Source: Akkermansiaceae bacterium (lineage in GTDB: Bacteria > Verrucomicrobiota > Verrucomicrobiia > Verrucomicrobiales > Akkermansiaceae). From it: 64,000 nucleotides of DNA. This document shows, piece by piece, positions 1 to 8,064 of this stretch (position 1 is its first letter; every line of letters starts with the position of its first letter). A program made the position numbers and the translations under genes. The stretch covers positions 368,552 through 432,551 of the forward strand of contig JAGYIT010000016.1 in the NCBI GenBank assembly GCA_018402445.1, read 5' to 3'. The notes under the pieces were generated by a model. That model saw only the letters and a program-made list of their open reading frames with translations. It made no database searches and was not told the origin of the DNA.

Positions 1-2
1 TT

Positions 3-167
3 TGGTATGCTATAGCCGTTACGCGTTGGAATTATGATACAGAGTGCAGGGGCGGCGGTAACGATACTCATAGGAATGAACAGATAAAAGCATACAATTC
101 ATATATGCGTTGCCAAGAGCTTATGAGCCAAAAAAATCCGCCTTGTGCTGAATTCTCTTTTCCCTGA
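3..167 (+). CDS. C-terminal tail of a truncated gene (possible toxin C-terminus)
   Basis: An open frame enters from the left edge and ends at TGA 165-167, giving about 54 residues with no start in the window. The tail is hydrophilic, has three cysteines (C-R-G-G-G, M-R-C-Q, P-P-C-A) and ends in EFSFP. I recognise no family. Its low GC matches the next gene, which begins 6 bp downstream and resembles an immunity-type protein, so this could be the C-terminal domain of a polymorphic toxin. That function is inference only. Confidence 0.4.
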   Translation, partial: WYAIAVTRWNYDTECRGGGNDTHRNEQIKAYNSYMRCQELMSQKNPPCAEFSFP

Positions 168-173
168 AGGATC

Positions 174-668
174 ATGATCAAGAAAGGTTGTGACGATATT
201 CTAGCTTTATTCGGTGATGACCCGGGTCTGGTCATTAATATGGAATTTCTCTGTAAGAACTCCCAAGATTTAGAAACTAGAGAGGAAGCAGGGCGATTTA
301 TTGGAAGAAAATGGTCGGAACTAGATCCTGATTTTTGGCGTCAGTCACCGGCGTCATTGTCATTTTTAGTTCCTCATGCTTGGTGCTACTATTTACCTTC
401 GCTTATACTTTGCTCTCTTGTCGATATTGATAAGAGTGCCGCTGCTGTCGAAAACTTTTTAATAGATTTGGTGACGAGGCGAGGGTTTGAGGTTGGCTTA
501 GGGCAGGATGTAGAACTGGTTAAACTCGGTCTATCAAAGTTGCTGGCAACCCTAGGCTGGATAAGTTGGCTCGCCCAAACGGGCGAGTTCGATGAGAAAT
601 TTGTAGTTCAAGCACTGGCAAAGATTGCGCGTTCTGTTAACGAAGTGTCTGCATTCGATGATGATTAA
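174..668 (+). CDS. DUF6714-like small protein, possible immunity protein
   Basis: The gene encodes a 164-residue acidic cytoplasmic-looking protein with no signal peptide. The segment F-I-G-R-K-W-S-E-L-D-P-D-F followed by a Y-Y-L-P-S-L motif is reminiscent of DUF6714-type proteins, whose hallmark as I remember it is a 'GK.W.eL..e.L' stretch before 'YYLPA'. Start ATG 174 is supported by a GAAGG Shine-Dalgarno-like sequence at 166-170 that overlaps the stop of the upstream frame, suggesting cotranscription. Base composition is clearly more AT-rich than the rest of the window, consistent with recent transfer. Small proteins placed directly behind a variable C-terminal frame are often immunity proteins; this is not demonstrated here. 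Confidence 0.55.
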   Translation: MIKKGCDDILALFGDDPGLVINMEFLCKNSQDLETREEAGRFIGRKWSELDPDFWRQSPASLSFLVPHAWCYYLPSLILCSLVDIDKSAAAVENFLIDLVTRRGFEVGLGQDVELVKLGLSKLLATLGWISWLAQTGEFDEKFVVQALAKIARSVNEVSAFDDD

Positions 669-698
669 TCAAAAATGGTGTGGGGTCAGATACGGCGT

Positions 699-839
699 TA
701 TTCAAAGGTATTCAAAGGGACAGACAAAATGCAAGATCATATTCAAAGGGACAGACAAAATGCAAGATTGACCTGCAGCGATTTTTTCATATTCAAAGGG
801 ACAGACAAAATGCAAGATTGACCTGCAGCGATTTTTTCG
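699..839 (+). repeat. 50-bp tandem direct repeat upstream of RAYT transposase
   Basis: Two adjacent near-identical 50-bp units (740-789 and 790-839) start with TATTCAAAGGGACAGACA and end in a T-rich stretch. A partial third copy (about 709-738) and a shorter fragment of the unit start (699-709) lie before them. The block ends 13 bp before the transposase start codon. A TGGGGTCAGA motif at 680-689 just upstream resembles sequences often seen at the edges of RAYT-associated repeats. Confidence 0.8.
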
Positions 840-852
840 CTTTGATGGCGGC

Positions 853-1920
853 ATGCGTAAGGCGCGATGGTTGGCGGAATGGGCGGGGAAGCAGGGGAAG
901 CCTGCGATCTACCACTGTATTTCAAGGGTGGTGGATCGGCGATTTGTCTTTGGGGATGGGGAGCGGGAGGCGTTCCGGATGTTCATGCGGATGCAGGAGA
1001 ATTTCACGGGTTGCCGGGTGCTGTCGTATTGCGTGATGTCGAACCATTTTCATATCTTGCTGGAGGTGCCGCCCGTGCCGGAGGGCGGGATTTCGGATGA
1101 ACTGCTATTGAGGCGCCTGGCTGGGTTGTATTCCGAGGCTTTCGTGGATGGGGTGGCGAAGGAGTTGGAGGGCGCACGCGAGGAGGGTGATGAGTTGCTG
1201 GTAGCGGAGATTCACGCGCGATTTACCTACCGGATGCACGATCTGAGCGAGTTCATGAAGACGCTGTTGCAGCGGTTCACGCGCTGGTTCAACCGGGAGC
1301 ACAATCGCCGGGGCACATTGTGGGAGGAGCGTTACAAGAGCGTGATCGTGGAGAGCGGCGTGGCCGCGAGGACGATCTCGGCGTATATCGACTTAAATCC
1401 GGTTCGGGCGGGGATGGTTTCCGATCCGGCGGATTACCGCTGGAGCGGCTATGGCGAGGCGGTGGGCGGAGGTAAAAAGGGCAATGGGAAAAAGGCACGG
1501 GAGGGGATCGTGCGTGCCTGCATGAGCCACAAGAACGCGGGCTTTGAGGCGGAGAAGTGGAAGGAGGTTTCGCGGATCTATCGGCGCGCGATGGGTCTGG
1601 CTTTAGGCCGGAAATGCGGGCGGGCGGAAGTGGGAGTTCCGGGTCACGCGACGAAGAATGAGGCGGAGATGCTGGAGTCGAAGGACAATGAGACGGTGTT
1701 GCTGGATCTGGGGATGGCCGCGATGCTGATGAAGCGTGTGAGGTATTTTACCGACGGAGCGGTGATCGGGAGCAAGGAGTTCGTGAACGAGGCGTTTGCA
1801 GGGGCAAGGGAGAGGTTCACGGAGAGGAGAAAGGATGGCGCAAGGAGGATGCGGGGAAGTGGTGGGGCGGCGAAGGGGGTTTTGTGGAGTATGCGGGATC
1901 TGCGGCTGGGGGTTGAGTAA
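853..1920 (+). CDS. REP-associated tyrosine transposase (Y1/HUH, IS200-like)
   Basis: This is a 355-residue single-strand-specific HUH transposase of the TnpA_REP (RAYT) group, predicted to nick and rejoin REP-type hairpins. The N-terminus has the typical P-A-I-Y-H-C-I-S-R opening. The metal-binding HUH motif is seen as S-N-H-F-H-I-L-L at residues 63-70. The C-terminal half of the Y1 domain has W-E-E-R-Y-K-S followed by A-Y-I-D-L-N-P-V-R-A-G, where this family carries its conserved C-terminal signature. An extra ~150-residue C-terminal region follows. The gene is intact and preceded by its own tandem repeats, so it may be active. A decayed paralogue lies at 21362-21746. Confidence 0.9.
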   Translation: MRKARWLAEWAGKQGKPAIYHCISRVVDRRFVFGDGEREAFRMFMRMQENFTGCRVLSYCVMSNHFHILLEVPPVPEGGISDELLLRRLAGLYSEAFVDGVAKELEGAREEGDELLVAEIHARFTYRMHDLSEFMKTLLQRFTRWFNREHNRRGTLWEERYKSVIVESGVAARTISAYIDLNPVRAGMVSDPADYRWSGYGEAVGGGKKGNGKKAREGIVRACMSHKNAGFEAEKWKEVSRIYRRAMGLALGRKCGRAEVGVPGHATKNEAEMLESKDNETVLLDLGMAAMLMKRVRYFTDGAVIGSKEFVNEAFAGARERFTERRKDGARRMRGSGGAAKGVLWSMRDLRLGVE

Positions 1921-2139
1921 AAGGCGATGGGCCGCCTGCCCCGACGTCAGCATCGAGTACGAACCCCTAGGCCCGCCACGCGTTCTCTGCCACGGCTTTT
2001 TTACCAGCGAGCAATACCCCGACGGAAAAGGTACCAATTTCGATGACCACCGGGATCGCTGGTCGAGGGAATGCTGCGAGACGGCTCCAAGTCCCGGAAT
2101 GGAACTGGCTTAGAAGATCGCGGGGTTTGTCGGCTAGAC

Positions 2140-2184
2140 GAGGCGGGACGCCTCTTGAAGAGTCTGCCGCGGGACGCGGCAGAC
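2140..2184. terminator. Two successive hairpins with identical GGA loops
   Basis: GAGGCG-GGA-CGCCTC (2140-2154) and GTCTGCCGCG-GGA-CGCGGCAGAC (2162-2184) are perfect stems of 6 and 10 bp with the same loop. A T7 run follows the second stem on the plus strand at 2191-2197. They lie just past the stop of the minus-strand dihydrolipoyl dehydrogenase gene and beyond the transposase, so they could act as a two-way terminator or be REP-like hairpins. The T run is several bases from the stem, so terminator function is uncertain. Confidence 0.45.
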
Positions 2185-2195
2185 ACATGGTTTTT

Positions 2196-3578
2196 TTAGA
2201 AATGGATCGCGTGGCCTTCCGCCGCGAGGGTGGCCTCGTGGATCACCTCCGACATGGTCGGGTGGGCGTGGATGGTGGCGTGGATCTCGTCGATGGTGAG
2301 TTCCTGGTCGAGGGCGAGGCCCATCTCGGCGATGAGTTCGGTGGCGTTGTCGCCGATGATGTGCGCGCCGAGCAGTTCGCCGTGCTTCTTGCCGTAGAGC
2401 AGTTTCGCGAAGCCGTCCGTCTCACCGGCGGCGACCGCCTTGCCGATGGCGACGAAGGGGATTTTTCCGACGACGTAATCCACGCCCTCTTCCTTAAGCG
2501 CGCGCTCGGTTTTTCCGACCGAGGCGACCTGCGGATGGCAGTAGGTGCAGCCGGGGAAATTCGTGACCATGCGCGGCTTGTGGCCGTCGACGTAAAGGCC
2601 ATCGACGCACTGCATCGCCTCGAAGGAAGCGACGTGGGCGAGCCATGGCGGGCCGTTGATGTCGCCGATGGCATATACGCCGGGCAGGTTCGTCTGGTAG
2701 CGGTCGCCGATCTTGATGTAGCCACGGTCGGTGAGCTCAGGCTGGTGGCCGTCGGGAAGGACGGGCTGGATGCCGATGGCGACGAGGCAGACATCGGCGG
2801 AGATGACGCTTTTTTCCTTCGGCCCCTCGACGGTGATCTCCACGCGATTCCCGAGATCCTTGGTGGCAGTGACCTTGGTATTCACGAGGCAGCGGATGCC
2901 TTGTTTGGTGAGAGATTTCTCAAGCGCTTCGCCGACCTCGGTGTCCTCGACGGGAAGCACGTTGGGCAGCATCTCGACGACGGTCACCTTGGTGCCGAAG
3001 GCGTTGTAGATGTAGGCGAACTCCACGCCGATCGCGCCCGCGCCGATGATGATCATTTCCTTCGGCTGCTCCTCGAGCACCATGGCTTCCTTCGATCCGA
3101 TCACGGATTTGCCGTTGAACGGCAGCGGCGGGAGCGGGCGGGATTTGCAGCCGGTGGCGATGATGATGGCCTTGCCCTCAAGCGTCTGCGTGGAACCGTC
3201 GGCCGCTTTCACTCCGACTTTCCCTTCAGCCTCGATGGAGCCAAAGCCGCGGATGTAATCCACCTTGTTCTTCTTGAAAAGGTATTCGATGCCGCCCGCG
3301 AGCTTGTCGGCGACCTTGCGCGAGCGCCCGACGACCTTGCCCCAATCGTAGGAAAGCCCTTGGATCGAGAAACCGAATTCTCCTGCCTTGTGCATGAGCG
3401 TTTGGTAGAGCTCGGCGTTTTTCAGAAGGGCTTTGGTGGGGATACAGCCCCAGTTGAGGCAGGTGCCGCCCGCGCGATCCGCCTCGACGCAGGCGACTTT
3501 TTTCCCGTGCTGGGCCGCGCGGATCGCGGCGACGTATCCGGCTGGGCCGCCACCGATGACAATGAGATCGTAGGACAT
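2196..3578 (-). CDS. lpdA: Dihydrolipoyl dehydrogenase (E3)
   Basis: This 460-residue flavoprotein disulfide reductase reoxidises dihydrolipoyl groups with NAD in 2-oxoacid dehydrogenase complexes and the glycine cleavage system. The N-terminal FAD-binding motif is G-G-G-P-A-G at residues 9-14. The redox-active disulfide is Cys40/Cys45 in G-G-T-C-L-N-W-G-C. An NAD-binding G-A-G-A-I-G-V-E motif lies mid-protein, and the C-terminal catalytic His-Pro pair is His439-Pro440 in H-A-H-P-T-M-S-E. Length and motifs are normal. It is divergent from the metallo-hydrolase gene at 3856. No E1 or E2 gene is adjacent, but gcvT and gcvH elsewhere in the window are natural users of E3. Confidence 0.96.
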   Translation of the reverse strand: MSYDLIVIGGGPAGYVAAIRAAQHGKKVACVEADRAGGTCLNWGCIPTKALLKNAELYQTLMHKAGEFGFSIQGLSYDWGKVVGRSRKVADKLAGGIEYLFKKNKVDYIRGFGSIEAEGKVGVKAADGSTQTLEGKAIIIATGCKSRPLPPLPFNGKSVIGSKEAMVLEEQPKEMIIIGAGAIGVEFAYIYNAFGTKVTVVEMLPNVLPVEDTEVGEALEKSLTKQGIRCLVNTKVTATKDLGNRVEITVEGPKEKSVISADVCLVAIGIQPVLPDGHQPELTDRGYIKIGDRYQTNLPGVYAIGDINGPPWLAHVASFEAMQCVDGLYVDGHKPRMVTNFPGCTYCHPQVASVGKTERALKEEGVDYVVGKIPFVAIGKAVAAGETDGFAKLLYGKKHGELLGAHIIGDNATELIAEMGLALDQELTIDEIHATIHAHPTMSEVIHEATLAAEGHAIHF

Positions 3579-3855
3579 GATGTTTGTTGGAAAAGGGGTT
3601 CGCCGCGAGCGTGGTTCGCCACGCCGGGATTGTCAAAGGGCGATGAGCGAAAATCTCAGCTGCGGCCATCCGGCGCGCCAGTGCGGGAGTAAGATCTCCC
3701 GGGAAGAGAGCATCCTGAATTAGATCAAGGATCCGCCTCTTCCCTTCTGCTAATTGATGAGTTTTGATTGGAAGACGATGACACCTTGGGATCGGAAACC
3801 ACGGCGCGGCACGCGGGTTGACAAGGGTGGGGTGGATCGCGGAGTCTCCAGCCAA

Positions 3856-5220
3856 GTGATCGTATTCAAAAGTTTGTGTAGGGATGTGGGGATCGGGGCG
3901 AATTGCTATTCGCTGGAGGCCGCCGGGGTCAGGATGGTGCTCGATGCCGGGATGCATCCGAAGGAGGAAGGGCTGGAGGCACAGCCGCGCTACGAGCTGA
4001 TCGGCGACGATACGGCGGAGGCGATTTTCGTGACCCACTCGCACCTCGACCACGTGGGGACTTTGCCCGTGCTCGCCGAGCGGCAGGAGAACGCCCGGAT
4101 CTTCATTTCCCCGGAGGCCGCGGAGCTGACCCTCGCGATGCTGCACAACTCGGTGAACGTGATGGAATCGAAGCGCACCGAGCTGGGCATCACCGAGTAT
4201 CCGTTTTTCCACCATGGCCAGCTCGACCGCTTGAAGGGGCGCTTCGAGACCATGAGGGTCGGCGGCAAATTCCCCGTGGACAGCGGCGGGAAGATCACCG
4301 CCGAGTTCTTCGACGCGGGGCACATCATGGGCTCCGTGGGGGTGATGTTCGAGGCGGAGGGGAAAAAGGTTTTCTACACGGGCGATGTGAATTTCGAGGA
4401 CAGCACAATCCAGAAAGGCGCGGTGTTTCCAGAGGGTGAAGTGGACGCGCTGATCGTGGAGACCACGCGCGGCGAGCAGGCGCGGCGGGCGGATTACTCG
4501 CGGCGCGAGGAGGAGGACGCCTTCGCGGAGGCGATCAACGGCGTGCTGAAACGCGGCGGCTCGGCGCTGGTGCCGGTGTTCGCGATGGGCAAGACCCAGG
4601 AGGTGCTGGCGATGCTCCAGCGCTTCAAGGAGGAAGGTCTCATCAACGCCAAGGCTCCGATCTACATCGGCGGCCTGAGCACGAAAATGACCACGATCTA
4701 CGACAAGTTCAGCGATGTATCCCGCCGCAACCGCCGCGGTTTCAAGTTCCTCACCGACATGGAGCTGGCCGGCGGGAACAAGCGCCGGGTCGGCCCCATC
4801 CCTTTCCACAACGGCTGCATCTACGCCCTCTCCAGCGGCATGATGTCGGAGAAAACCGTTTCCAACAACTTCGCCCGGCAGGGCGTTTTGGAGAACAAAA
4901 AGCACGGGCTGTTTTTCGTGGGTTACGCGGATTCGGAAACTCCCGGCGGCCGTATCCGCGCGGCGAAACCCGGCGATAAGGTGCTACTCGATCCCGCCTA
5001 CCCCGCCGTCCCGCTGAACTGTGAGGTGCGCGTTTTCGATTTCTCAGGGCACTCCACCCGAGATGCGATCGCCGACTACGCCGTCCGCGTGAAACCGAAG
5101 AAAATTTTCCTCGTCCACGGAGATGAGGGGGCGATGGAGTGGTTCAGGCAGGAATTCGAGAAGCGACTGCCGGGTTCTGAGATTATCATCCCGGAGCCAG
5201 GCGAGGAGCACGTGATCTGA
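3856..5220 (+). CDS. MBL-fold (beta-CASP type) RNA-processing/hydrolase-like protein
   Basis: The protein has the metallo-beta-lactamase signature H-S-H-L-D-H-V-G, a second metal site D-A-G-H-I-M-G-S, and a beta-CASP-like middle with G-S-A-L-V-P-V-F-A-M-G-K. It ends with a Zn-dependent tail (F-S-G-H-S-T and L-V-H-G-D-E). This layout matches YSH1/CPSF-type exonucleases with an RMMBL tail, cytosolic proteins that cut or trim RNA. The frame is open from TTG 3754, but I prefer GTG 3856 (454 residues). The preceding in-frame residues look non-coding, a TTGACA box sits at 3818-3823, and family members start just before the V-F-K-S-L-like strand. The exact substrate is unknown. Confidence 0.85.
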   Translation: MIVFKSLCRDVGIGANCYSLEAAGVRMVLDAGMHPKEEGLEAQPRYELIGDDTAEAIFVTHSHLDHVGTLPVLAERQENARIFISPEAAELTLAMLHNSVNVMESKRTELGITEYPFFHHGQLDRLKGRFETMRVGGKFPVDSGGKITAEFFDAGHIMGSVGVMFEAEGKKVFYTGDVNFEDSTIQKGAVFPEGEVDALIVETTRGEQARRADYSRREEEDAFAEAINGVLKRGGSALVPVFAMGKTQEVLAMLQRFKEEGLINAKAPIYIGGLSTKMTTIYDKFSDVSRRNRRGFKFLTDMELAGGNKRRVGPIPFHNGCIYALSSGMMSEKTVSNNFARQGVLENKKHGLFFVGYADSETPGGRIRAAKPGDKVLLDPAYPAVPLNCEVRVFDFSGHSTRDAIADYAVRVKPKKIFLVHGDEGAMEWFRQEFEKRLPGSEIIIPEPGEEHVI

Positions 5221-5234
5221 GGGTGCGCCCGTGC

Positions 5235-5344
5235 ACCATCGCCGCATACATCGAGTTCGGGCCGCCCTAAGATCGGCCCCATCTCCGCAGGCTTTACGAG
5301 ATCCTGCGGGAGGTCGCGCCGGACGTGCAGGAGGCGATGAGCCT
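5235..5344 (+). pseudogene. Relic of a DUF1801/YdhG-like protein
   Basis: One reading frame gives T-I-A-A-Y-I-E-F-G-P-P, an in-frame TAA (5268-5270), then L-Y-E-I-L-R-E-V-A-P-D-V-Q-E-A-M-S. This resembles the N-terminal core of DUF1801 proteins (Y-I...P followed by I-I-R-E-A-A-P-E-A-E-E-A-I-S). The similarity stops where the fold-back repeat at 5345 begins, so the gene seems to have been truncated there. No start codon is evident. It is short, so the call is moderate. Confidence 0.5.
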
Positions 5345-5512
5345 AAATGGGAAAATGAATCGCAGCAGATGAACGTGAATGGACGCAGATGAGAAATCGC
5401 GAGCCTCGATGGGGGGATAAAAGCCTGTATTTACCATTGAAATCGACGATTCTTCTCTTTGATCTGCGTGGATCTGCGTCCATCTGCGCTTAGATTTCCG
5501 ATATTTTCCATA
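5345..5512. repeat. Fold-back word repeat (GGACGCAGAT word)
   Basis: The left arm (5345-5391) contains GGACGCAGAT-type words. The right arm (5461-5512) contains GATCTGCGTGGATCTGCGTC, the reverse complement of the same words, and a terminal TATTTTCCAT matching ATGGGAAAAT on the left. The arms enclose a ~70-bp spacer. The element fills the gap between the hydrolase gene and the VC0807-like gene. Confidence 0.7.
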
Positions 5513-5572
5513 GCCGGTTTGAGCTTCCCTGCGGAGGCGTGCCGGTGTTTCCTCCCGGTGAAATTTTTCCCC

Positions 5573-6349
5573 ATGGAGACCGAACCGAAGAAACCGAACC
5601 CGGCGCAGGAGCATCCGCTCGCGAACATCTTAATCAACGTGCTCATCCCGGTGCTTGCGCTGAGCTACCTGAGCAAGGATCCGGCGATGCAGGACGAGGC
5701 AAAGCTCTGGCACATCGGACCGCTCAAGGCGCTGTTCGTGGCGCTTATTTTCCCCATCGGCTACGGCGCGTGGTTTTTCGTGAAGACGCGGAAGATGAAT
5801 TTCTTCTCCGGCCTCGGCCTCTTCTCCGTGCTGCTGACGGGCGGGCTGACGCTTTTCCTCTGGAACAAGGACGGCACGGTGAAGGAACACGCGGCGGTGC
5901 TTTTCGGCCTCAAGGAAGCCTCGATCCCCTTCGTGCTCGGCCTCGCGATCATCGCTTCGCATTGGTCAAAGACCCCGCTGCTGCGCACGTTCCTCTACAA
6001 CGACACCATCTTCGACATTCCGAAGATCGAGAAAAAAGTGGGCGAGCTGGGCCGTGAAGCGGACTACGGCAAGGTGATTCTCAGTGCGACCATTCTGTTC
6101 GCGGCGTCGTTTTTCCTCAGTACGCTGATGAACTTTGGGATGGCGTTGTGGTTCCTCGGTGATCTTGACCACGCTGCGCCCAATGCGCGCGAAATCTACA
6201 ACGAGAAGATCGCGAAGATCACCTGGTGGGGTTTCCTCGTCATCGGGGTGCCCATCATGGTGTTCCTTTTCTTCACGCTGAAAAAGCTGCTCAGCGGGCT
6301 GCGCGGGATCACCGGGATGAGCGACGACGATCTGATGATGCCGCGCTGA
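5573..6349 (+). CDS. VC0807-family membrane protein
   Basis: This 258-residue integral inner-membrane protein has about six hydrophobic segments and the opening N-I-L-I-N-V-L-I-P-V-L-A-L-S-Y-L followed by L-K-A-L-F-V-A-L-I-F-P. That pattern resembles the VC0807 family, whose function is not established. Start ATG 5573 is chosen because the hydrophobic core begins about 20 residues later and the upstream in-frame sequence is part of the fold-back repeat. A charged loop between the fourth and fifth segments carries F-D-I-P-K-I-E-K-K-V. No operon partner is obvious; the next gene is convergent. Confidence 0.75.
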   Translation: METEPKKPNPAQEHPLANILINVLIPVLALSYLSKDPAMQDEAKLWHIGPLKALFVALIFPIGYGAWFFVKTRKMNFFSGLGLFSVLLTGGLTLFLWNKDGTVKEHAAVLFGLKEASIPFVLGLAIIASHWSKTPLLRTFLYNDTIFDIPKIEKKVGELGREADYGKVILSATILFAASFFLSTLMNFGMALWFLGDLDHAAPNAREIYNEKIAKITWWGFLVIGVPIMVFLFFTLKKLLSGLRGITGMSDDDLMMPR

Positions 6350-6355
6350 ACCGGA

Positions 6356-6640
6356 TCAATCGACGAGGTTGTCGATGCGCTGTGCGAGCTGGATGTCCAG
6401 CGCGGTGACGCCGCCGACATCATGTGTGGTCAGCTTGAGCGTGACCTTGGTATGCTTGATCGTGATATCGGGGTGGTGCTGCGCCTCTTCGGCGATCTCA
6501 CCGACATCGTTCACGAAATCAATCCCCTCCATGAATTCCTCGAACTCAATGGTGCGGGTGATGTGCTTTTTCTCGTGCTCCCACTCGGGGCATTTCTTGA
6601 GTGCGGAGACGAGTTCTTCTTCTTCGAGGAGTTCGGACAT
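6356..6640 (-). CDS. phhB: Pterin-4a-carbinolamine dehydratase (PCBD/PhhB)
   Basis: The 94-residue protein matches the usual PCBD length. It shows the catalytic signature H-H-P-D-I-T-I-K-H followed by V-T-L-K-L-T-T-H-D-V-G-G-V-T near the C-terminus. Family members dehydrate 4a-hydroxytetrahydropterin to recycle the pterin cofactor of aromatic amino acid hydroxylases, and some act as protein-binding cofactors. Start ATG 6640 (M-S-E-L-L-E) is favoured over the longer frame because it gives the standard domain start. No hydroxylase gene is in the window, so a different pterin partner is possible. It converges with the VC0807-like gene 6 bp away. Confidence 0.9.
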   Translation of the reverse strand: MSELLEEEELVSALKKCPEWEHEKKHITRTIEFEEFMEGIDFVNDVGEIAEEAQHHPDITIKHTKVTLKLTTHDVGGVTALDIQLAQRIDNLVD

Positions 6641-6792
6641 GAATGGTGTGGTTCGTTGAAACGTTTTGTAACGTTCGGCCAAAGATTGGAGGCGGGCTTT
6701 CCGGGTTGGCAAGCTCGTCTTTGATCTTTCCTCAAAAATCGTTTCAGGCCTTTCGGGCATGGGAGGATACGGTTTGCAATGAGCTGCCCGCG

Positions 6793-7248
6793 ATGTCTTA
6801 TTCGGGGTATGAAAAAATCTTTACTCTCACTGTGTTCGGTTTTGCAGCGCTGTTCGCCGCTTCCTGCACGCCATCGACTCCGGCGGCGCGGATTGCGGAG
6901 CGCCCGATGGCTTTCGAACAGCTCAGCGCCCCGCACAAGGAACTCGTGCAACGCGGCGAGATCGCGAAAGGAATGGGGATGTCCGCCGTCGTGCTGGCAT
7001 GGGGCGAGCCATCCAGCCGGGTGGAGGGAGTCAGGGGCACGCGGCGTATGGAGCGCTGGGAATACAACGCCTCGCGGCCGGTGGTGACGAACCACTTTTT
7101 CGGAGGCTACCGCAGCGGATACTATGGGTCTTACCGTTATTCGGGGATGGGCGCGGGCTTCGGCCCGGAGGTGGTTTACATCCCCTATCGCAAGAGCACC
7201 GTGTGGTTCATCGGCGGGAAAGTGGACGAGTGGGAGCGGCTGAAGTGA
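6793..7248 (+). CDS. Small putative lipoprotein with SmpA-like pattern
   Basis: The 151-residue product has an N-terminal hydrophobic signal ending in F-A-A-S-C, a plausible lipobox, so it is probably a lipoprotein of the outer membrane or periplasm. After the signal, the stretch G-E-I-A-K-G-M-G-M-S-A-V-V-L-A-W-G-E-P recalls the short helix-turn pattern of BamE/OmlA-like domains, but this is weak. A tyrosine/glycine-rich stretch (Y-R-S-G-Y-Y-G-S-Y-R-Y) follows, and the C-terminus has a strand-like V-W-F-I-G-G-K-V. ATG 6793 is the only start giving an export signal in this frame. Confidence 0.7.
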   Translation: MSYSGYEKIFTLTVFGFAALFAASCTPSTPAARIAERPMAFEQLSAPHKELVQRGEIAKGMGMSAVVLAWGEPSSRVEGVRGTRRMERWEYNASRPVVTNHFFGGYRSGYYGSYRYSGMGAGFGPEVVYIPYRKSTVWFIGGKVDEWERLK

Positions 7249-7320
7249 ACCCTCCGTTTTTTCCGAGAGCCGAAACTTGCCATCCGTAGCAGGCCGGGGA
7301 AGCTAGCGCTGAGCGAAATC

Positions 7321-8004
7321 ATGAGGACGAAAGCAGTATGGATGGCGGTGTCGGGGATCGTGGCCGTGATGTTTTTTTCCTCCTGCGCGATGCGCCCTGC
7401 CCACGGCGGCGGGCTGGCGGCCTACCAGGCGTATGACCGCCCGGCGAAGCTGCCGAACGATCCCGCAGCGGTGGAGGTGAAGGTGTCGCTCAGTAGGCAG
7501 CGAGCCTACGTGATGGAGGGCGGCGAGATGCTGATGGTCATGCCCGTTTCCGTGGGCAAGCCGGATACGCCGACACCCGTCGGCACCTTCAGGATTTTCA
7601 AAAAGGAGCACAAGCACAGGGCGAGGGCACACGGTTACGCCTACCGGGGTAGCCAGGCGAAAAAAACGGGTTGGGGAAACAGACCCGCGGGATGGCCGTT
7701 CAAGGGCACTCCGCTGCCGTATTGGTGCGAGTTCAAGCCGTCCTACGCCTTCCACACCGGCTGGGTGCGGCACTCGCCGTGCACCAGCGACGGCTGCATC
7801 CGCATGCACGAGAACCTCGCGCCCAAGTTTTTCCGCATGGTTTCCGAGGGCACGCCCGTGAACATCTCCTGGACGCAACCCGAGGACGACAAATGGTCGA
7901 ACATTCCGCTGCCGCCCGACGCAGGGCCGCTGCCTGACTACCCCGCATCCATGTATCTGGGCGACGGTTATTTCACGCAGCATAAGGCGCCGGAATTCGA
8001 CTGA
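7321..8004 (+). CDS. L,D-transpeptidase (YkuD/ErfK family) lipoprotein
   Basis: This 227-residue YkuD-domain enzyme crosslinks peptidoglycan or attaches proteins to it. It has an export signal with lipobox F-F-S-S-C, the lipidated Cys being residue 22. The YkuD core begins with V-E-V-K-V-S-L-S-R-Q-R-A-Y and ends with the catalytic block H-S-P-C-T-S-D-G-C-I-R-M, giving His151, nucleophile Cys159 and Arg161. The T-P-T-P-V-G-T-F strand is also typical. Length is ordinary for a single-domain enzyme. The gene stands alone, 72 bp behind another small lipoprotein gene, so the two may be cotranscribed. Confidence 0.92.
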   Translation: MRTKAVWMAVSGIVAVMFFSSCAMRPAHGGGLAAYQAYDRPAKLPNDPAAVEVKVSLSRQRAYVMEGGEMLMVMPVSVGKPDTPTPVGTFRIFKKEHKHRARAHGYAYRGSQAKKTGWGNRPAGWPFKGTPLPYWCEFKPSYAFHTGWVRHSPCTSDGCIRMHENLAPKFFRMVSEGTPVNISWTQPEDDKWSNIPLPPDAGPLPDYPASMYLGDGYFTQHKAPEFD

Positions 8005-8064
8005 TCGGCCTCTGCCTCGGAAAGCGCTTGCATCGCAGGGCGAAAGGCCGCCTTGTCCTCGGCT

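Noticed and set aside
1921..2113. Plus-strand and minus-strand frames between the transposase and lpdA
   Set aside because: Neither shows a start with a domain, and the text does not match any family I know. It may be a repeat but I cannot support a gene.
2043..3692. Long plus-strand frame opposite lpdA
   Set aside because: A mirror frame of a GC-rich conserved gene; the minus-strand lpdA explains the constraint.
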